A stretch of 64,000 nt of DNA from Bicyclus anynana (GCF_947172395.1 NC_069104.1:3561355-3625354), one strand, 5' to 3'. Numbered from the stretch's first letter, positions 44,650 to 55,614 are shown. The notes: generated from the letters alone by a model not told the origin. Numbers and translations are program-made.

Positions 44650-44970
44650 TCCGTGATATCCCAGTGGATAAGACCTCTGCCTCCGATTCCGGAGGGTGTG
44701 GGTTCGAATCCGATCCGGTGCATGCACCTCCAACTTTTCAGTTGTGTGCATTTTAAGAAATTAAATATCACGTGTCTCAAACTGTGAAGGAAAAACATCG
44801 TGAGGAAACCTGCATACCAGAGAATTTTCTTAATTCTCTGCGTGTGTGTAGTCTGCCAATCCGCATTGGGCCAGCGTGGTGGACTATTGGCCTAACCCCT
44901 CTCATTCTGAGAGGAGACTCGAGCTCAGCAGTGAGCCGTTAATGGGTTGATAAGGATGATGATGATGATT
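44650..44970 (+). mobile_element. SINE-A, full-length reference copy
   Basis: The best plus-strand copy. Head (44651-44720): A box ATATCCCAGTGGATAAGACC, B box GGTTCGAATCC. Body: CTTTTCAGTTGTGTGCATTT, then ATATCACGTGTCTCAAAC, GCGTGTGTGTAGTCTGCC, and GAGAGGAGACTCGAGCTCAG. Tail: GGGTTGATAAGGATGATGAT. The A/B boxes spaced like a tRNA gene mean internal RNA polymerase III transcription is likely; mobilisation would need a partner LINE, and the shared GAT tail with RTE suggests RTE. Confidence 0.9.
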
Positions 44971-45385
44971 CTGAAAAGGTTACTTACTCTTAAACCTTGA
45001 CCACCGGTTGATTAAACTTAATAATATCGTGAAATATATGACAATTTAGACTAAATTAAACGTTTATATATAATTGACTAGCGAGGCAAACAACGCCACG
45101 CGTCAAAACTAGTAATTAGTGTAATATTTGGCCGCCCGCCAGCGACTTCCGTCCGTTATGAAAAAAACATTTCTACGCTATTGGCATTGCCAGTTACAAA
45201 AATAGGCGACAAATTATCGTATTTATCTCAAATTATATTTGCGTAGGTATACGTGCGTGCAAATACGTTCGAATTTTGAATCATTGGAACCAAAATGATC
45301 ATGTAAACACTATTAGGTACTTCCGTACGTATTTTTACGTATACTTTATTTTGGTTTCCGCCGTACGGGCAAAAATTCGTAAGGA

Positions 45386-45965
45386 TTGAAATTTAATCAC
45401 AGAAATTATTCCGTGATGATGCAATCTAAGATGGACTGGATGGATGGATTAATACTTGAAGAAGTTACGAGGAAATTCCCAGATAACGTCATCAATCTCA
45501 TAAGTAGCTACTTGGATCAAAAGAGCATCATAATAACGGACTCATCAGAGACAATCCGGGTGACAAGGGGAGTTCCGCAGGACCAACGTTGTGGAACATA
45601 CTGTGAGATGGAGTTTCCAAATTAGATCTTGGTGATGAGGCACGTCTAGTAGGTTTCGCGGATGACTTGGCTTTGGTTGTAGCCGCCAGAACAGATCAAT
45701 TAATGTAAAGGACCAACAAGGCACTGGATTAACAAGTGGATGATCGGAAGGCATCTAAAACTAGCACCGGAAAAAACCGAAGACTTAATGCTAAGTGGCA
45801 GGAAAAGGCATGTCCACTCACATTTAACACAGACGGGGTAGAAATAAGACCATGTGACAAACTCAAATACCTTGGAGTGTGGCTAGATAGAAGCCTGAGG
45901 TTTGACAAACGTGGTGCAAACAGCCGAGAAGGCAGAAAAACTTTCCTTTCTACTTTCTCCGTAGT
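45386..45965 (+). pseudogene. R1-type non-LTR reverse transcriptase relic
   Basis: Pieces of the polymerase palm can be read in different frames: IRVTRGVPQ (45555-45585), then VGFADDLALVVAAR with the FADD catalytic box (45650-45690), then LKLAPEKTE-like sequence and CDKLKYLGVWLDRSLRF (45850-45905). These are the order and sequence of R1-clade LINEs. At least two frame changes, an in-frame TAG and deletions separate them, so it is dead. The ORF1 and endonuclease are absent. Confidence 0.75.
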
Positions 45966-46332
45966 GGTGTAAAAATTCGTAAGAACCGATCATGAATTTA
46001 ATACATAAGTCTACGTAGAGGTAGATTTACATACGATTCCGAATAAAGCATGTAGCAAAATACGATGTTTTTAAAAAAAAATAAAAATTTACAATTCCTA
46101 GACAATTTGTTTGTGTACATATCCCAAGATCACAAAATGTGCTGATTTTTTTGCAATCCTTTATTTATAGGTCGTCAGATGACCCATATTCAGTTTAAAT
46201 AAACACTTGTTCGCACAGTTTCGCGTCTCGATTATTTTCATTTCGCTAATATTTTTATAACACTCCGTAAATGTCAACGCGCGTTGACTGAAAATTTCTT
46301 CTTTAACTTATTATTTCTATTCTGTTATATAT

Positions 46333-46585
46333 ATGTCAATTAACATAAAGATAACGAACGAAGGTCACAAATGCCTAGGTGCTTTTAATATCACAGGACT
46401 GCTAGGCATCTCTGGAAACGTACTAAGCGGTTTACTTCGTCTTTCCATTACACGGACTGCAAAGATGTGGAATGCTCTCCCTGAGACAACATGGGTATCT
46501 TCAAGTCACGAGTGAATAGGCATCTTCTAGGCAAGCGCGTTCCACCATAGGCTGCATTATCGCTTACCATCAGGCATGATTGCAG
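46333..46585 (+). pseudogene. LINE ORF C-terminal fragment
   Basis: The frame contains RLSITRTAKMWNALPETTWV, the RTxxMWNxLP motif found after the thumb region of many insect LINE reverse transcriptases, then a stop and a shifted NRHLLGKR-like segment. A 5'-truncated copy; the same 3' sequence is at 7797-7868 and, inverted, near 43800. Confidence 0.65.
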
Positions 46586-47024
46586 CTAAGACTTCACACC
46601 CGTAGAGAATTAAGAAAATTATACATACATTTGACGGCCTCCGTAGCGCAATGGTATGCGCGGTGGATTTCAAAACGGAGGTCCTGGGTTCGATCCCCGG
46701 CTGGGCAGTTTGAGAATTTCTTAATTTGTCCAGGTCTGGCTGGTGGGAGGCTTCAGCCGTGGCTAGTTACCACCCTACCGGCAAAGACGTACCGCCAAGC
46801 GATTTAGCGTTCCGGTACGATGCCGTGTAGAAACCGAAAGGGGCGTCATTTTCATCCTCCTCCTAGCAAGTTAGCCCGCTTCCATCTTAGACTGCATCAT
46901 CACTTACCATCAGGTGAGATTGTAGTCAAGGGCTAACTTGTAAAGAATAAAAAAAAAACATGCAGGTTTCTTCACGATGTTTTTCATTTACTGTTATGAG
47001 ACACTTGATTTAATTTATTAAAAT
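46585..47024 (-). mobile_element. SINE-A fragment interrupted by SINE-B
   Basis: Inverted SINE-A: GACTTCACACCCGTAGAGAA (46590-46609) resumes at about 46958 with ATGCAGGTTTCTTCACGATG and ends at ATGCACAC (47024). Confidence 0.7.
46627..46950 (+). mobile_element. SINE-B, full-length reference copy
   Basis: A complete copy: head GACGGCCTCCGTAGCGCAAT, A-box region GCGCAATGGTATGCGCGG, B box GGTTCGATCCCCGG (46689-46702), body GCAAAGACGTACCGCCAAGC and TTCCGGTACGATGCCGTGTA, end GGGCTAACTTGTAAAGAATA with A tail. tRNA-derived. It sits inside an older SINE-A. Confidence 0.9.
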
Positions 47025-47027
47025 GCA

Positions 47028-47275
47028 CACGGAGGTCCTGGGTTCGATCCCCGGCTGGACAAATTGAGGTTTTCATAAGTGGTCCAGGTCTGGCTGGTAG
47101 GCTTGGCTAGTTACCGACAAACACCGCCAAGCGATTTAGCGTTCCGTTACGATGTCGCGTAGAAAACGAAAGAAGTGTGGATTTCATCCTCCTAACAAGT
47201 TAGCCCGCTTCCATCTAAGATTGCATCATCATTTACCATCAGGTGAGAGTATAGTCAAATTATATTAAAAAAAAA
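47028..47275 (+). mobile_element. SINE-B, older copy
   Basis: It starts at GGAGGTCCTGGGTTCGATCC, without the A-box part, and shows many deletions; ends with an A-rich run. Confidence 0.8.
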
Positions 47276-48377
47276 GTTATATTGCGAGGTCGTCAGTTAG
47301 TTTGCGAAAGGTAAATCTAATTGAGTGGAGTTTATTTCGGTAGCGGGTCATTCGATAAAAATCGATCGTCTCGCTCGCCGCAGTATCGCTGGCGGCGCCA
47401 TTTTTATTTTCAGTTTTGGCGCCAATACGCTAATTATACATGTCTCTGTGGCCGCGAAATATTAATTAAACTCTTTTATGTTACACAGATACCTCGTTGG
47501 TTGGTTGGGTGGCCTGTATGGCTTTAAATCGTGCGGCTTAGAATGATTATTTCTATTTTTTTTAATTAACTAGTCGGGAAAGGCTGTATTAGGAGTAGGT
47601 ACGACAATAGACCAACAGGACGGGGATCGAACCACCACCCCTCGGTGATGAGTCCAACTGCTCTTACTGTTAAGCTATTGATGCTTATAAGGGTTTCAAA
47701 CGCGCTATAGTCCGTGCAAAAAAACCAAAGCCAACACAAAGTCAATGGTACTTCCTCTGACGAGCTATATCACGAAGAAAACTACTTCTACTAAAAAAGA
47801 GACACTTTTAGCAAAGCGGACTCCGTTGCGTAAATCTACATCTACAAATCCCGCTGAAACCATAATTTTTTCTGGGATAAGTATTTTTTAATTTTTTGCA
47901 TTTACACGTAAGTTCAAATTCTCGACCAAGATTTCCTATGTGCATTTTCCGGCAACTTAAACAAAGGTCTGAATTCAGGTTTTTTTGCAATAACTCAGTT
48001 CTCCGTTAAGATACTAAAATTTTTATTCAATACTTTTTTGTTACTCTTTGCACGCTCTACAATTAAGGTCCTTTATGATTTTTACCCATCGTTCATAATT
48101 ATTGAAATATCGATCGAAAATTCAAAAACTGCTTACTACAATATCTGAAAACGCCAAAGTTGTTTGATGTTGCACCACACTGTGGCTAATGGTTTTATGA
48201 CTAGTAACAATACATGTCAACAATTTTAAGCATAGATTATAGAGTAAATTTTAAACAGTACTACACAAACAATTGCCATATTTCATTGATATTGCAGTAG
48301 ATATCAACTATTTGCACTACATTGATTCATACGTGTTACCTACTAAGCAACAATTGCTCCAAAAGCTCGTGTTTATC
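47276..48377. other. no gene; GC-rich patch and repeat remnants
   Basis: The patch 47370-47455 has two GGCGCC cores, one followed by ATTTTTA and one preceded by TTTT, forming an inverted pair. At 47625-47690 a SINE-like head is seen inverted (CGGGGATCGAACCACC). At 47800-47880 a decayed Hel-2 piece. No supported coding frame. Confidence 0.4.
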
Positions 48378-48378
48378 A

Positions 48379-48720
48379 ATATCAACCCATATTCGGCTCA
48401 CTGCTGAGCTAGAGTTTCCTCTCAGAATGAAAGGGATAAGGCCAATAGTCAGCTGAGCTCGAGTCTCCTCTCAAAATTAGATGGGTTAAGCCTATAGTCC
48501 ACCACGCTGGCCCAATGCGGATTGGTAGACACACGCAGAGAAATAAAAAAAGGTGTGCAGGTTGCCTCACGATGTTTTCCTTCACCGTTTGAGACACGTG
48601 ATATTTAATTTATTAAAATGCACACAACTAACAAGTTGGAGGTGCATGCCCTGAGCGGATTCGAACCCACTCCGTCCGGAATCGGAGGCAGAGGTCATAT
48701 CCACTGGGCTAACACGGCTC
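48379..48720 (-). mobile_element. SINE-A, full length, with internal duplication
   Basis: Inverted SINE-A in which the segment with GCTGAGCT(A/C)GAGT and CCTCTCA occurs twice (48404-48450 and 48453-48500). Good head with GGATTCGAACCCAC inverted B box. Confidence 0.85.
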
Positions 48721-49100
48721 TTCATTCTCACATTCTCACTGTTAGTTAAAATGAGTGAAATTAATATACGAATACAAAATACTGTGTTTTAATGAAATTG
48801 CAACTGTTGAGTGTGCTTTTATTTGTATTTTAAAGTGGTAAATAACGTTTCAAAAGCGCTTGTACTGAAATAAGTTGGAATATGTAAAATTTAACAACGA
48901 AATTTCACTCTACAGTTATATTGCACTGTCTACAACAGTTTTAGTTAGTTTGTTTGAATATTTATACATTTAAAGTGGCAATTTCATATTTTCAGTATGA
49001 TGTAACTGGAATAAATATGGACGCCGGTGCATCGCCACTGACCTATTTCGTACATGACTCACTGCGAAGGGTTACGAGTAAATATAGTTCTGGTGTATAC
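48721..49100. other. no recognised gene; faint LINE tail
   Basis: AACTGTTGAGTGTG and CAAAAGCGCTTGTACTGAAA near 48800-48880 resemble a decayed jockey-like LINE 3' end. Confidence 0.35.
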
Positions 49101-49483
49101 CTATTGTTTATGTCTCTTTTGTTTTAGCCACTAACTGTAATGTTTCATTGTTATTAACCTACTTTATGAGCCGTGATAGCCCAGTGGATATGACCTCTGC
49201 CTCTGATTCCAGAGGACGTAGGTAAGAATCCGGTCCGGGGCATGCACCTCCAACTTTTCAGTTATGTGCATTTTAAGAAATTAAATATCGCATGTCTCAA
49301 ACGGTGAAGGAAAACATCATAAGGAAACCTGCATACCAGAGAATTTTCTTAACTCTCTGCGTGTCTGAAGTCTGCACATCCGCATTGGGCCATTGTGGTG
49401 GACAATTTGGCCTGACCCCTCTCATGCTGAGAGGAGACTCGAGCTCAGCAGCAAGCCGAATATGGGTTGATAATGATGTATAG
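49101..49483 (+). repeat. 383-bp tandem duplication, unit 1
   Basis: The unit starts CTATTGTTTATGTCTCTTTT and includes 68 bases of unique DNA, then a complete SINE-A (49169-49478). Unit 2 follows directly. Confidence 0.85.
49169..49478 (+). mobile_element. SINE-A in tandem unit 1
   Basis: Head GAGCCGTGATAGCCCAGTGG; the B box is damaged (AAGAATCCGG instead of GTTCGAATCCGG), a mark shared in part with unit 2 (TAGAATCCGG). Confidence 0.85.
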
Positions 49484-49833
49484 CTATTGTTTATGTCTCT
49501 TTTGTTTTAGCCACTAACTGTAATGTTTCATTGTTATTAACCTACTTTATGAGCCGTGATAGCCCAGTGGATATGGCCTCTGCCTCTGATTCCGGAGGAC
49601 GTAGGTTAGAATCCGGTCCGGGATATGCACCTCTTTTCAGTTATGTGCATTTTAAGAAATTAAATATCACATGTCTCAAACGGTGAAGGAAAACATCATA
49701 AGGAAACCTGCATACCAGAGAATTTTCTTAACTCTCTGCGTGTGTGAAATCTGCTAATCCGCATTGAGCCATTGTGGTGGACTATTGGCCTGACCCCTCT
49801 CATGCTGAGAGGAATATGGGTTGATAACGTTGA
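49484..49833 (+). repeat. 383-bp tandem duplication, unit 2
   Basis: The same unique DNA and SINE-A (49551-49832) as unit 1, with a deletion of the GACTCGAGCTCAGCAG block near the end and a few changes. Confidence 0.85.
49551..49832 (+). mobile_element. SINE-A in tandem unit 2
   Basis: A copy made by tandem duplication and not by retroposition, since the upstream unique DNA is duplicated with it. Confidence 0.85.
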
Positions 49834-50002
49834 TAACATGGGCCACACGCGCCAGCCACAAACGACGCCACAAGAAGCAAGAAGGGGCCACAAAAGTAAC
49901 TGAAGCTTACAGCCATTTGTGGCCGGTGATCGACACTTGTGGTCGACATCGTACCGGAAATCAAATCCATATTAAAACTGTATGTCAATATTGGAAAAGA
50001 AT

Positions 50003-50075
50003 TTTTAACCGACTTCCAAAAAGGAGGAGGCTCTACGTTCGGCTGTAGGTATGTATGTTTTTTTTATTTTATTTT
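50003..50075 (+). mobile_element. AACCGACTT-type element end
   Basis: TTTTTAACCGACTTCCAAAA and AGGAGGAGGCTCTACGTTCG then T-rich: the inverse of the end at 40840-40895. Confidence 0.55.
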
Positions 50076-50138
50076 ACAGTTCGTTTGTATAATGTATACC
50101 CTAATTAAAAACCTTGTCCACGCCCCTGGCGATACAAA

Positions 50139-50330
50139 TCAATACTAATATTATAAAGCTGAAGAGTTTGTTTGATTGATTGAACGCGCTAATCTCAGGA
50201 ACTACCTACTGGTCCGATTTGAAAAATTCTTTCAGTGTTAGATAGCCCATTTATCGAGGAAGGCATGTTTTATCCTTGTATTCATATGGGAACGGGAACC
50301 ACGCGGGTGAAACCGCGCGGCATCTACTAG
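50139..50330 (+). mobile_element. Hel-1, near complete
   Basis: TCAATACTAATATTATAAAG start; GTGAAACCGCGCGGCATCTA then CTAG|T end. Confidence 0.7.
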
Positions 50331-50645
50331 TAGATTGATATACCATCTCCTGATAGGTAAAAGTTTGACAAAGGAAACTTGTCCTAGCCTACATCAGTTT
50401 GCCATCGATCGCAAACAAGTAATGGCAGTATTCTTCCCGTACTATTGTCTTCATGGGAACTTGGACAGGTGGTCACATAATGGCACAGATATCTTACTGC
50501 TGTTTACAACTTTAATGCTAAGAACATTAGGTTCATTTTTCATTGACACTATGATATTTTAACTTCATACTGCAGTGTGCTTATTAAACTCTTGGCTCTG
50601 ATAGATATTCACACTGTAAGAAAATGCAACTTAATGTTTCAATTG

Positions 50646-50720
50646 GCTTGTTGGCCTAGTTAGCCAATTGCTTCGGATCAGGAGGACCTGGGTTCGAATC
50701 TTGGGTCGGGTTATGATAGG
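50646..50720 (+). mobile_element. SINE-C head fragment
   Basis: GGCTTGTTGGCCTAGTTAGC and GACCTGGGTTCGAATCTTGG: A box (damaged) and B box. Confidence 0.5.
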
Positions 50721-50726
50721 TAGGTA

Positions 50727-51012
50727 TCATCATCATTATCAACCCTTATTCGGCTCACTGCTGAGCTCGAGTCTCCTCTCAGGAGTTAGGCCAATAGCCC
50801 ACCACGCTGGCCCAATGCGGATTGGCAGACTTCACACACGCAGAGAGTAAAGAAAATTCTCTGGTATGCAGGTTTCTTTCACCGTTTAAGTCACGTGATA
50901 TTTAATTTTTTTAAATGCACACAACTGATAAGTTATGAGATAGATTGCCTCGGACCGCATTCGAACCCTCCGGAATCGAAGGCATAGGTCATAACCACTG
51001 GGCTATCACGGC
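50727..51012 (-). mobile_element. SINE-A, full length
   Basis: Inverted; small deletions in the TCTCAGAATGAGAGG block and before the TTTCTTTCACCGTTT block. Confidence 0.85.
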
Positions 51013-51060
51013 AAGGTAGGTATACTGAGCTTTTATTTCTTCTAAGAAATTTTCAGTTTT

Positions 51061-51214
51061 TGACGGCCTCCGTGGCGCAGTGGTGTGCGCGGTGAATTTA
51101 GAAGACGGAGGTACTGGGCTCGATGCTCGTCTGGGACAATTGAAGTTTTCTTAATTGATCCAGGTCTGACTGGTGGGAGGCTTCAGCCGTGGCTAGTTAC
51201 CACCCTACCGGCAC
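51061..51214 (+). mobile_element. SINE-B 5' half
   Basis: Good head (GGCCTCCGTGGCGCAGTGGT) and body up to CCACCCTACCGGCA, then it stops. A 3' truncation is not expected from retroposition and implies later deletion or replacement. Confidence 0.8.
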
Positions 51215-51345
51215 ATATTAAAAATTCAATGTCGTGCGAAGTAAGCGATAGTTATTATCATTTTACATCATTTGGACCATCTCATAAAACGTTTACTATT
51301 ATTATAAAAAAAAACTGTTTCCACTCCCTTTTTCCCTTGCATTGC

Positions 51346-51440
51346 ATAAAGAAAGAAAGAAAGAAAGAAAGAAAAAAGCTTTATTAAAGAATTATGCCAC
51401 ACAACACAATTTGTTATATTAATCGTCAGGACAATATCCT
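51346..51440 (-). repeat. GAAA microsatellite joined to a possible LINE 3' end
   Basis: Seven AAAG/GAAA units (51348-51376) then AGCTTTATTAAAGAATTATG; the inverse pair ATGCCACACA ... TGTGTGGCAT (51393-51453) forms a wide stem. Confidence 0.45.
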
Positions 51441-52005
51441 GCGATGTGTGGCATAACCCAGTAAAGGCCCCAACTCAGCATAATGCTACATACTCTTTAA
51501 ATAAAAAGAGTATGCAGCGCTGGCGCATAACAACCCAAAAACGTAAAAAACCGGGCCATTATAAAACTGGCGACACTTTCTTAATAATTCTACCTTTTAA
51601 TTGTCACCTTAACAAATGTGTACCAGCAATATTGATTAATCGAACGCAATAATTTATACTTTTACTTTCTCTTTTAATGTTAAATGTTAATTAGCGAAAA
51701 AGTGCATATTTGTTCATTATTACATTGAAGGTCAATCTTTATGTATCTTAATTACTCAATTACGTATAACTGAATACTTTTGTAGGTAACTTTAACTCTT
51801 TTAAGTATATCGCCGCGTATTTTTAAGAGTGTGCCATATGTAATTTGGTGGTTACAAATGGTTCTGGATCTCAGATTCTGGAAAAGTTAGGAGCCTGATA
51901 TTTGGGTAAATAAAATTTCAGAGTGTTAGCTTCGTTATAATTATACAAAATACACAATTTTGTAAAACTTTTCTCGATAGTTTATTTTCTTGACAAATAC
52001 ATGCT
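51441..52005. other. no recognised gene
   Basis: AT-rich, no family matched. Confidence 0.35.
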
Positions 52006-52007
52006 TT

Positions 52008-52275
52008 GCTCACATTTTGCTAAGGCTCCAGAGGAACCTCCTCACAATACGCGCCGTCTCGAGAATCACTGCCTTCTGTATCCGACTCTTGATCCAACAG
52101 TTAAGCGAAAGCTTCTTAAGGTGTTGGTCGAAGCTTTTTGCTATAAGACTGAAACAACTATCGGAACAATAATAGTTGATTCAACATTCCACATGGCGGT
52201 AATCTCGTGAACGAGGTCCAAGTATTTTGATACTTTTTCCTTTTCGGCTTTAACCAGATTATCGTAATGTGGAAC
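52008..52275 (-). pseudogene. non-LTR retrotransposon ORF-end relic
   Basis: In reverse complement one frame gives EKEKVSKYLDLVHEITAMWN and STIIVPIVV. After a frame change, a second gives KLSLNCWIKSRIQKAVILET then ARIVRR. This KYLELAxEIxxMW...VPIVIxxxG...WIxxxIQKAVLLxTxRIVRK order is the end of a common LINE protein in animals. Frameshifted and stopped, so dead. Confidence 0.6.
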
Positions 52276-52679
52276 AGTGATAATGATTATTAATAACGAA
52301 TGATTAATTACGAAACGAGTAGATGATCCACCACGCTTCTCCAAAACAGTTACACGGGTTAAAATAAAACTGATTCGACAATTTCTCGGATTCGTAAAAA
52401 CCCACACAACCGCTTAGGTTCAGTGTTGACCAAGGTGTATTAATAACTCCAATCACCCTTAAAATTTTAATGCTTCGTGAACAGCTGTTGCCGGGTGCGT
52501 GAGTCATACGACATTGGCCCGAGACTGAGGGAAGACGAGCAATGCACGAATGTTTAAACGCCCGGCCATGAATTTGATCTCAGATAAAATGAAACTGTAA
52601 GCGAAATCATTTAATATTTCGTTCAATGTTTTTACGTGTGCTGTGAGATCTCATGGTCTTTACATCTGTCTATATTTAT

Positions 52680-52716
52680 ACTAATATTATAAAGCGGAAG
52701 AGTTTGTATTGTACTA
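52680..52716 (+). mobile_element. Hel-1 5' end fragment
   Basis: ACTAATATTATAAAGCGGAA and GAGTTTGT, then broken off. Confidence 0.55.
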
Positions 52717-52749
52717 ATGGTTTTTTTCTTTTTGCAGATTGATCTGATG

Positions 52750-52815
52750 ACCTACCTCTCTGGCGCAGTTAGTTGTGCTGTGGTTCTCAACAGAGAGGAG
52801 GTTCTTGTTCGTAAA
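52750..52815 (+). mobile_element. SINE-D head
   Basis: CTACCTCTCTGGCGCAGTTA and GTGCTGTGGTTCTCAACAGA, a tRNA-like head also present at 57855; B box damaged (GTTCTTGTTCGT). Confidence 0.5.
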
Positions 52816-52889
52816 ATTCCAAGGGTAAGCGATTTTTACGCCGAAGAAGTCGCGGGCTACCTTTATCTACGTCTGGAGTCTCGAAACGT

Positions 52890-53075
52890 ATTGTTACAAG
52901 TTCCTTGATTAACGAGTAGGTATAAGGCGGTATTAAAATAAAATTAATTATTTATGTTATTGTATAGGGGAGGTATCAGTATTGGTATATTTGAAATAGT
53001 ATTTGATGACTTGAGCTCAGTTGTTTGTTAGGCAGCGTAGACACCGTCACGCTGCCAGTGATTTTGTGCAATTAT
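52890..53075 (+). repeat. dispersed repeat N, copy 2
   Basis: TTGTTACAAGTTCCTTGATT ... GACTTGAGCTCAGTTGTTTG, AGGCAGCGTAGACACCGTCA, GATTTTGTGCAA; the inverse of 1085-1335. Confidence 0.5.
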
Positions 53076-53464
53076 TCAGCTTTATAATATTAAGTATAGA
53101 CAACGTGTGCATCTCGTAACGCCGCGTATGCGTGAGACAAAGGGAAGTAACGCGTTACGTTACGAAGCAGTTTACCCACCCATAAGAAGTTATCACTTCA
53201 TTTAGAATCTAACACGTGTGTATGAATTCGCTACTAAAAGTCTAAATATACATATTATTCCAGTAATATATCAGTCTGGCGATACCACAAACGCATCTGT
53301 ATTAAGTCTATTTCTCGCTAACATAAACATTAGTGATTCTTAATTCAGTTCCCAAACACTCGCCGGGAATATGAAAATTGAAGGTGACTTTAGATATGCA
53401 GAGATCTCTGTAGGTACGTGATGCAATATTAAAGTAGTAGAATGGAATGTTAAGTCAACAATTA

Positions 53465-53785
53465 TCATCACCATCATCATATCAGCCGATGGACGTCCAC
53501 TGCAGGACATAGGCCTTTTGTAGGGACTTCCAAACATCACGATACTGAGCCACCTGCATCCAGCGAATCCCTGCGACTCGCTTGATGTCGTCAGTCCACC
53601 TGGTGGGAGGTCGGCCAACACTGCGCTTACTAGTGCGGGGTCGCCATTCCAGCACTTTGGGACCCCAACGTCCATCGGCTCTTCGCACTATGTGCCCCGC
53701 CCATTGCCACTTCAGCTTCGCAACTCGTTGAGCTATGTCGGTGACTTTGGTTCTTCTGCGGATCTCCTCATTTCTGATTCGTTGA
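53465..53785 (-). mobile_element. RTE-clade LINE, youngest-looking 3' end
   Basis: In reverse complement one frame stays open over the ORF end: GRWGPKVLEWRPRTSKRSVG, RPPTRWTDDIKRVAGIRWMQ, then VAQYRDVWKSLQKAYVLQWT and a stop, then GAT repeats. It is typical of the RTE C-terminus and shows no frame break here. Confidence 0.85.
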
Positions 53786-54005
53786 GATTTTAACAGGAAG
53801 GAATAATAAAGTGTAAAGAGAAGGACGAAAGAGAAAGAGATAGAGCTCGGTGATACATTGACAGGGGTGTTGGTGGTCGAATTGGCAGGGACGCCTTGGG
53901 GTCAGGAGGGGCTTTTTTAGTCGGTAGGAGTTTGGCACTATCCGGTCAGGATGTCCATGAGGACTTTTTTTCCTTCTGGGAAAAATAAACAATTACGTAT
54001 TCTAG
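53786..54005. other. unclassified segment
   Basis: GACAGGGGTGTTGGTGGTCG and GGACGCCTTGGGGTCAGGAG are GC-richer than the flanks; possibly a LINE 3' piece. The minus open frame 53768-53992 is unsupported. Confidence 0.3.
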
Positions 54006-54007
54006 TG

Positions 54008-54205
54008 GTCGCCGCGCGATTTCACCCGCGTGGTTCCCGCACCCGTAGGAATACGGGGATAAAATATAGCCTATAGCACTCAGGGATAGTGTAGCTTCCC
54101 AACATTGAAAGATTTTTTTCAATCGATTCAGTAGTTTCAGAATTATTCAATGCTAAGAAACAAACAAACAATCGAAGCTTTCCTATTTATAATATTAGAG
54201 ACTAT
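54008..54205 (-). mobile_element. Hel-1 variant copy
   Basis: CCGCGCGATTTCACCCGCGT, GGAATACGGGGATAAAATAT and TTTATAATATTAGAGA; the middle (AGTGTAGCTTCCCAACATTG) is the variant also at 2960-3138. Confidence 0.65.
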
Positions 54206-55600
54206 TATCAGACGCCCTCGACGTATAATACACAAATCCCAAGTAGCATATGGCTCCATAACCTCCTCTATCTTTGAGTTAAATTCCCATTCAAATCGGT
54301 TCAGCCGTTTCAGAGATTAGCCTTTACACACAGAAAGACAGCAGACAGACAAAAATTTAAAAAAAAGCTTGATTATGTTTTCGTATCGTTTAAATAACTT
54401 ATAAGCACTTGAAAAAACGGTTATTTTGAAATCACAGACCGACAATTTAAATTTATTTGCACATATCTATTGATGATGATGTATTGATGTATTGATTGAG
54501 TCCTTTCAGTAAATGGTCGTTTAGCGAATTACTTCGACGTACAAATTATAAAGCTCTCGCTTAATTGTTTTCAATGTTCCGATAAAGAAGGCTGTAATCT
54601 TTAAAATGGCGCGTATTGCTAGGAAGCTCCTCACTCTAGAGGCTTAACCACCGGTGGCTTGGGCACTTAAAAGCTCCCCCAGCAAGGATTGTTAACTGGC
54701 AACAGGTATTTTGTATACATTTTCATTAGTGTAATACATTTATACAGGATGTCCCGTTAACAGTACGACATATTCTACAGGGTGATAGCTGACATCAAGG
54801 CCTATAAAAATAACAAAATAATAAATATATTAGCCGAAATTTTACGGTTTTTAATTTATTTAGATTTTTCTACAAAATACAAAAACCCCTACAGTGCAAT
54901 TTAGTCGCACCATGTGCTGAAAAATTACTTGGGCTTTGATTTTTCACTTTGTCATTATTTTTGAATAATTGGTTCAACTAATGAAACTGTATTTTTTTTT
55001 TCACGAAAACGGGTCTGATAAGTTTTTATTATGTTGTACAAGTACATCTAGCTTATAAGTATGTTAATTTAATAAGGACTCCAAAAATGTTGAAAATTAG
55101 TCAGAACATTTTCAAAAACTTCGTCACAATGGCTATTTTCACTTCGAAAGGGTATAAGGATATATGAGAGTTTTAAAAGTAGACTGGTTCTGATAAAGCC
55201 CTTGCTATTCCCGGAAGACAAGTTTTCAGATGTAGTAAATTGACAGCTTTAACACCTTGGTGTGAAATATCAACAAAACAGTAATGCGTTGTCAAATTAT
55301 TTAAGTTATACCATAGATACTCTTAGATAGTAGAGTTATATCGAGGAATATGTATACCATGGAAACCGTTGCTTAATAACTCTCATACTCATAATGATTT
55401 ATATGTTTTTGCCTTGCGGATGATTTGCTGATGATGAGTTTTACTTTTTTATCAAATCCATCAAAATCTGCGAAAAATTACAAATAGCCTAGTTTCTGTG
55501 TAACTGCGGTCGGTTTTTGTCGTAAGACATGTTTTTACCTAAGACATGTCGATTCGTCATATAGGCTGGACATATAATTTATATTCAAAAATAAGAAAAA
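54206..55600. other. intronic or intergenic DNA next to the gene
   Basis: A short repeat near 54620-54690 (CCTCACTCTAGAGGCTTAAC, see 44515), and at 54745-54930 a segment starting ACAGGATGTCCCGTTAACAG that resembles ends of DNA transposons. If the gene model is right, this is the intron following the large exon. No downstream exon was recognised. Confidence 0.4.
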
Positions 55601-55614
55601 AATTACATTTAGGT

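Noticed and set aside
46651..46725. tRNA gene
   Set aside because: A and B boxes are good, but the same head recurs with a common 250-bp body, so it is a SINE. The same holds for the heads at 44651, 18571 and 57855.
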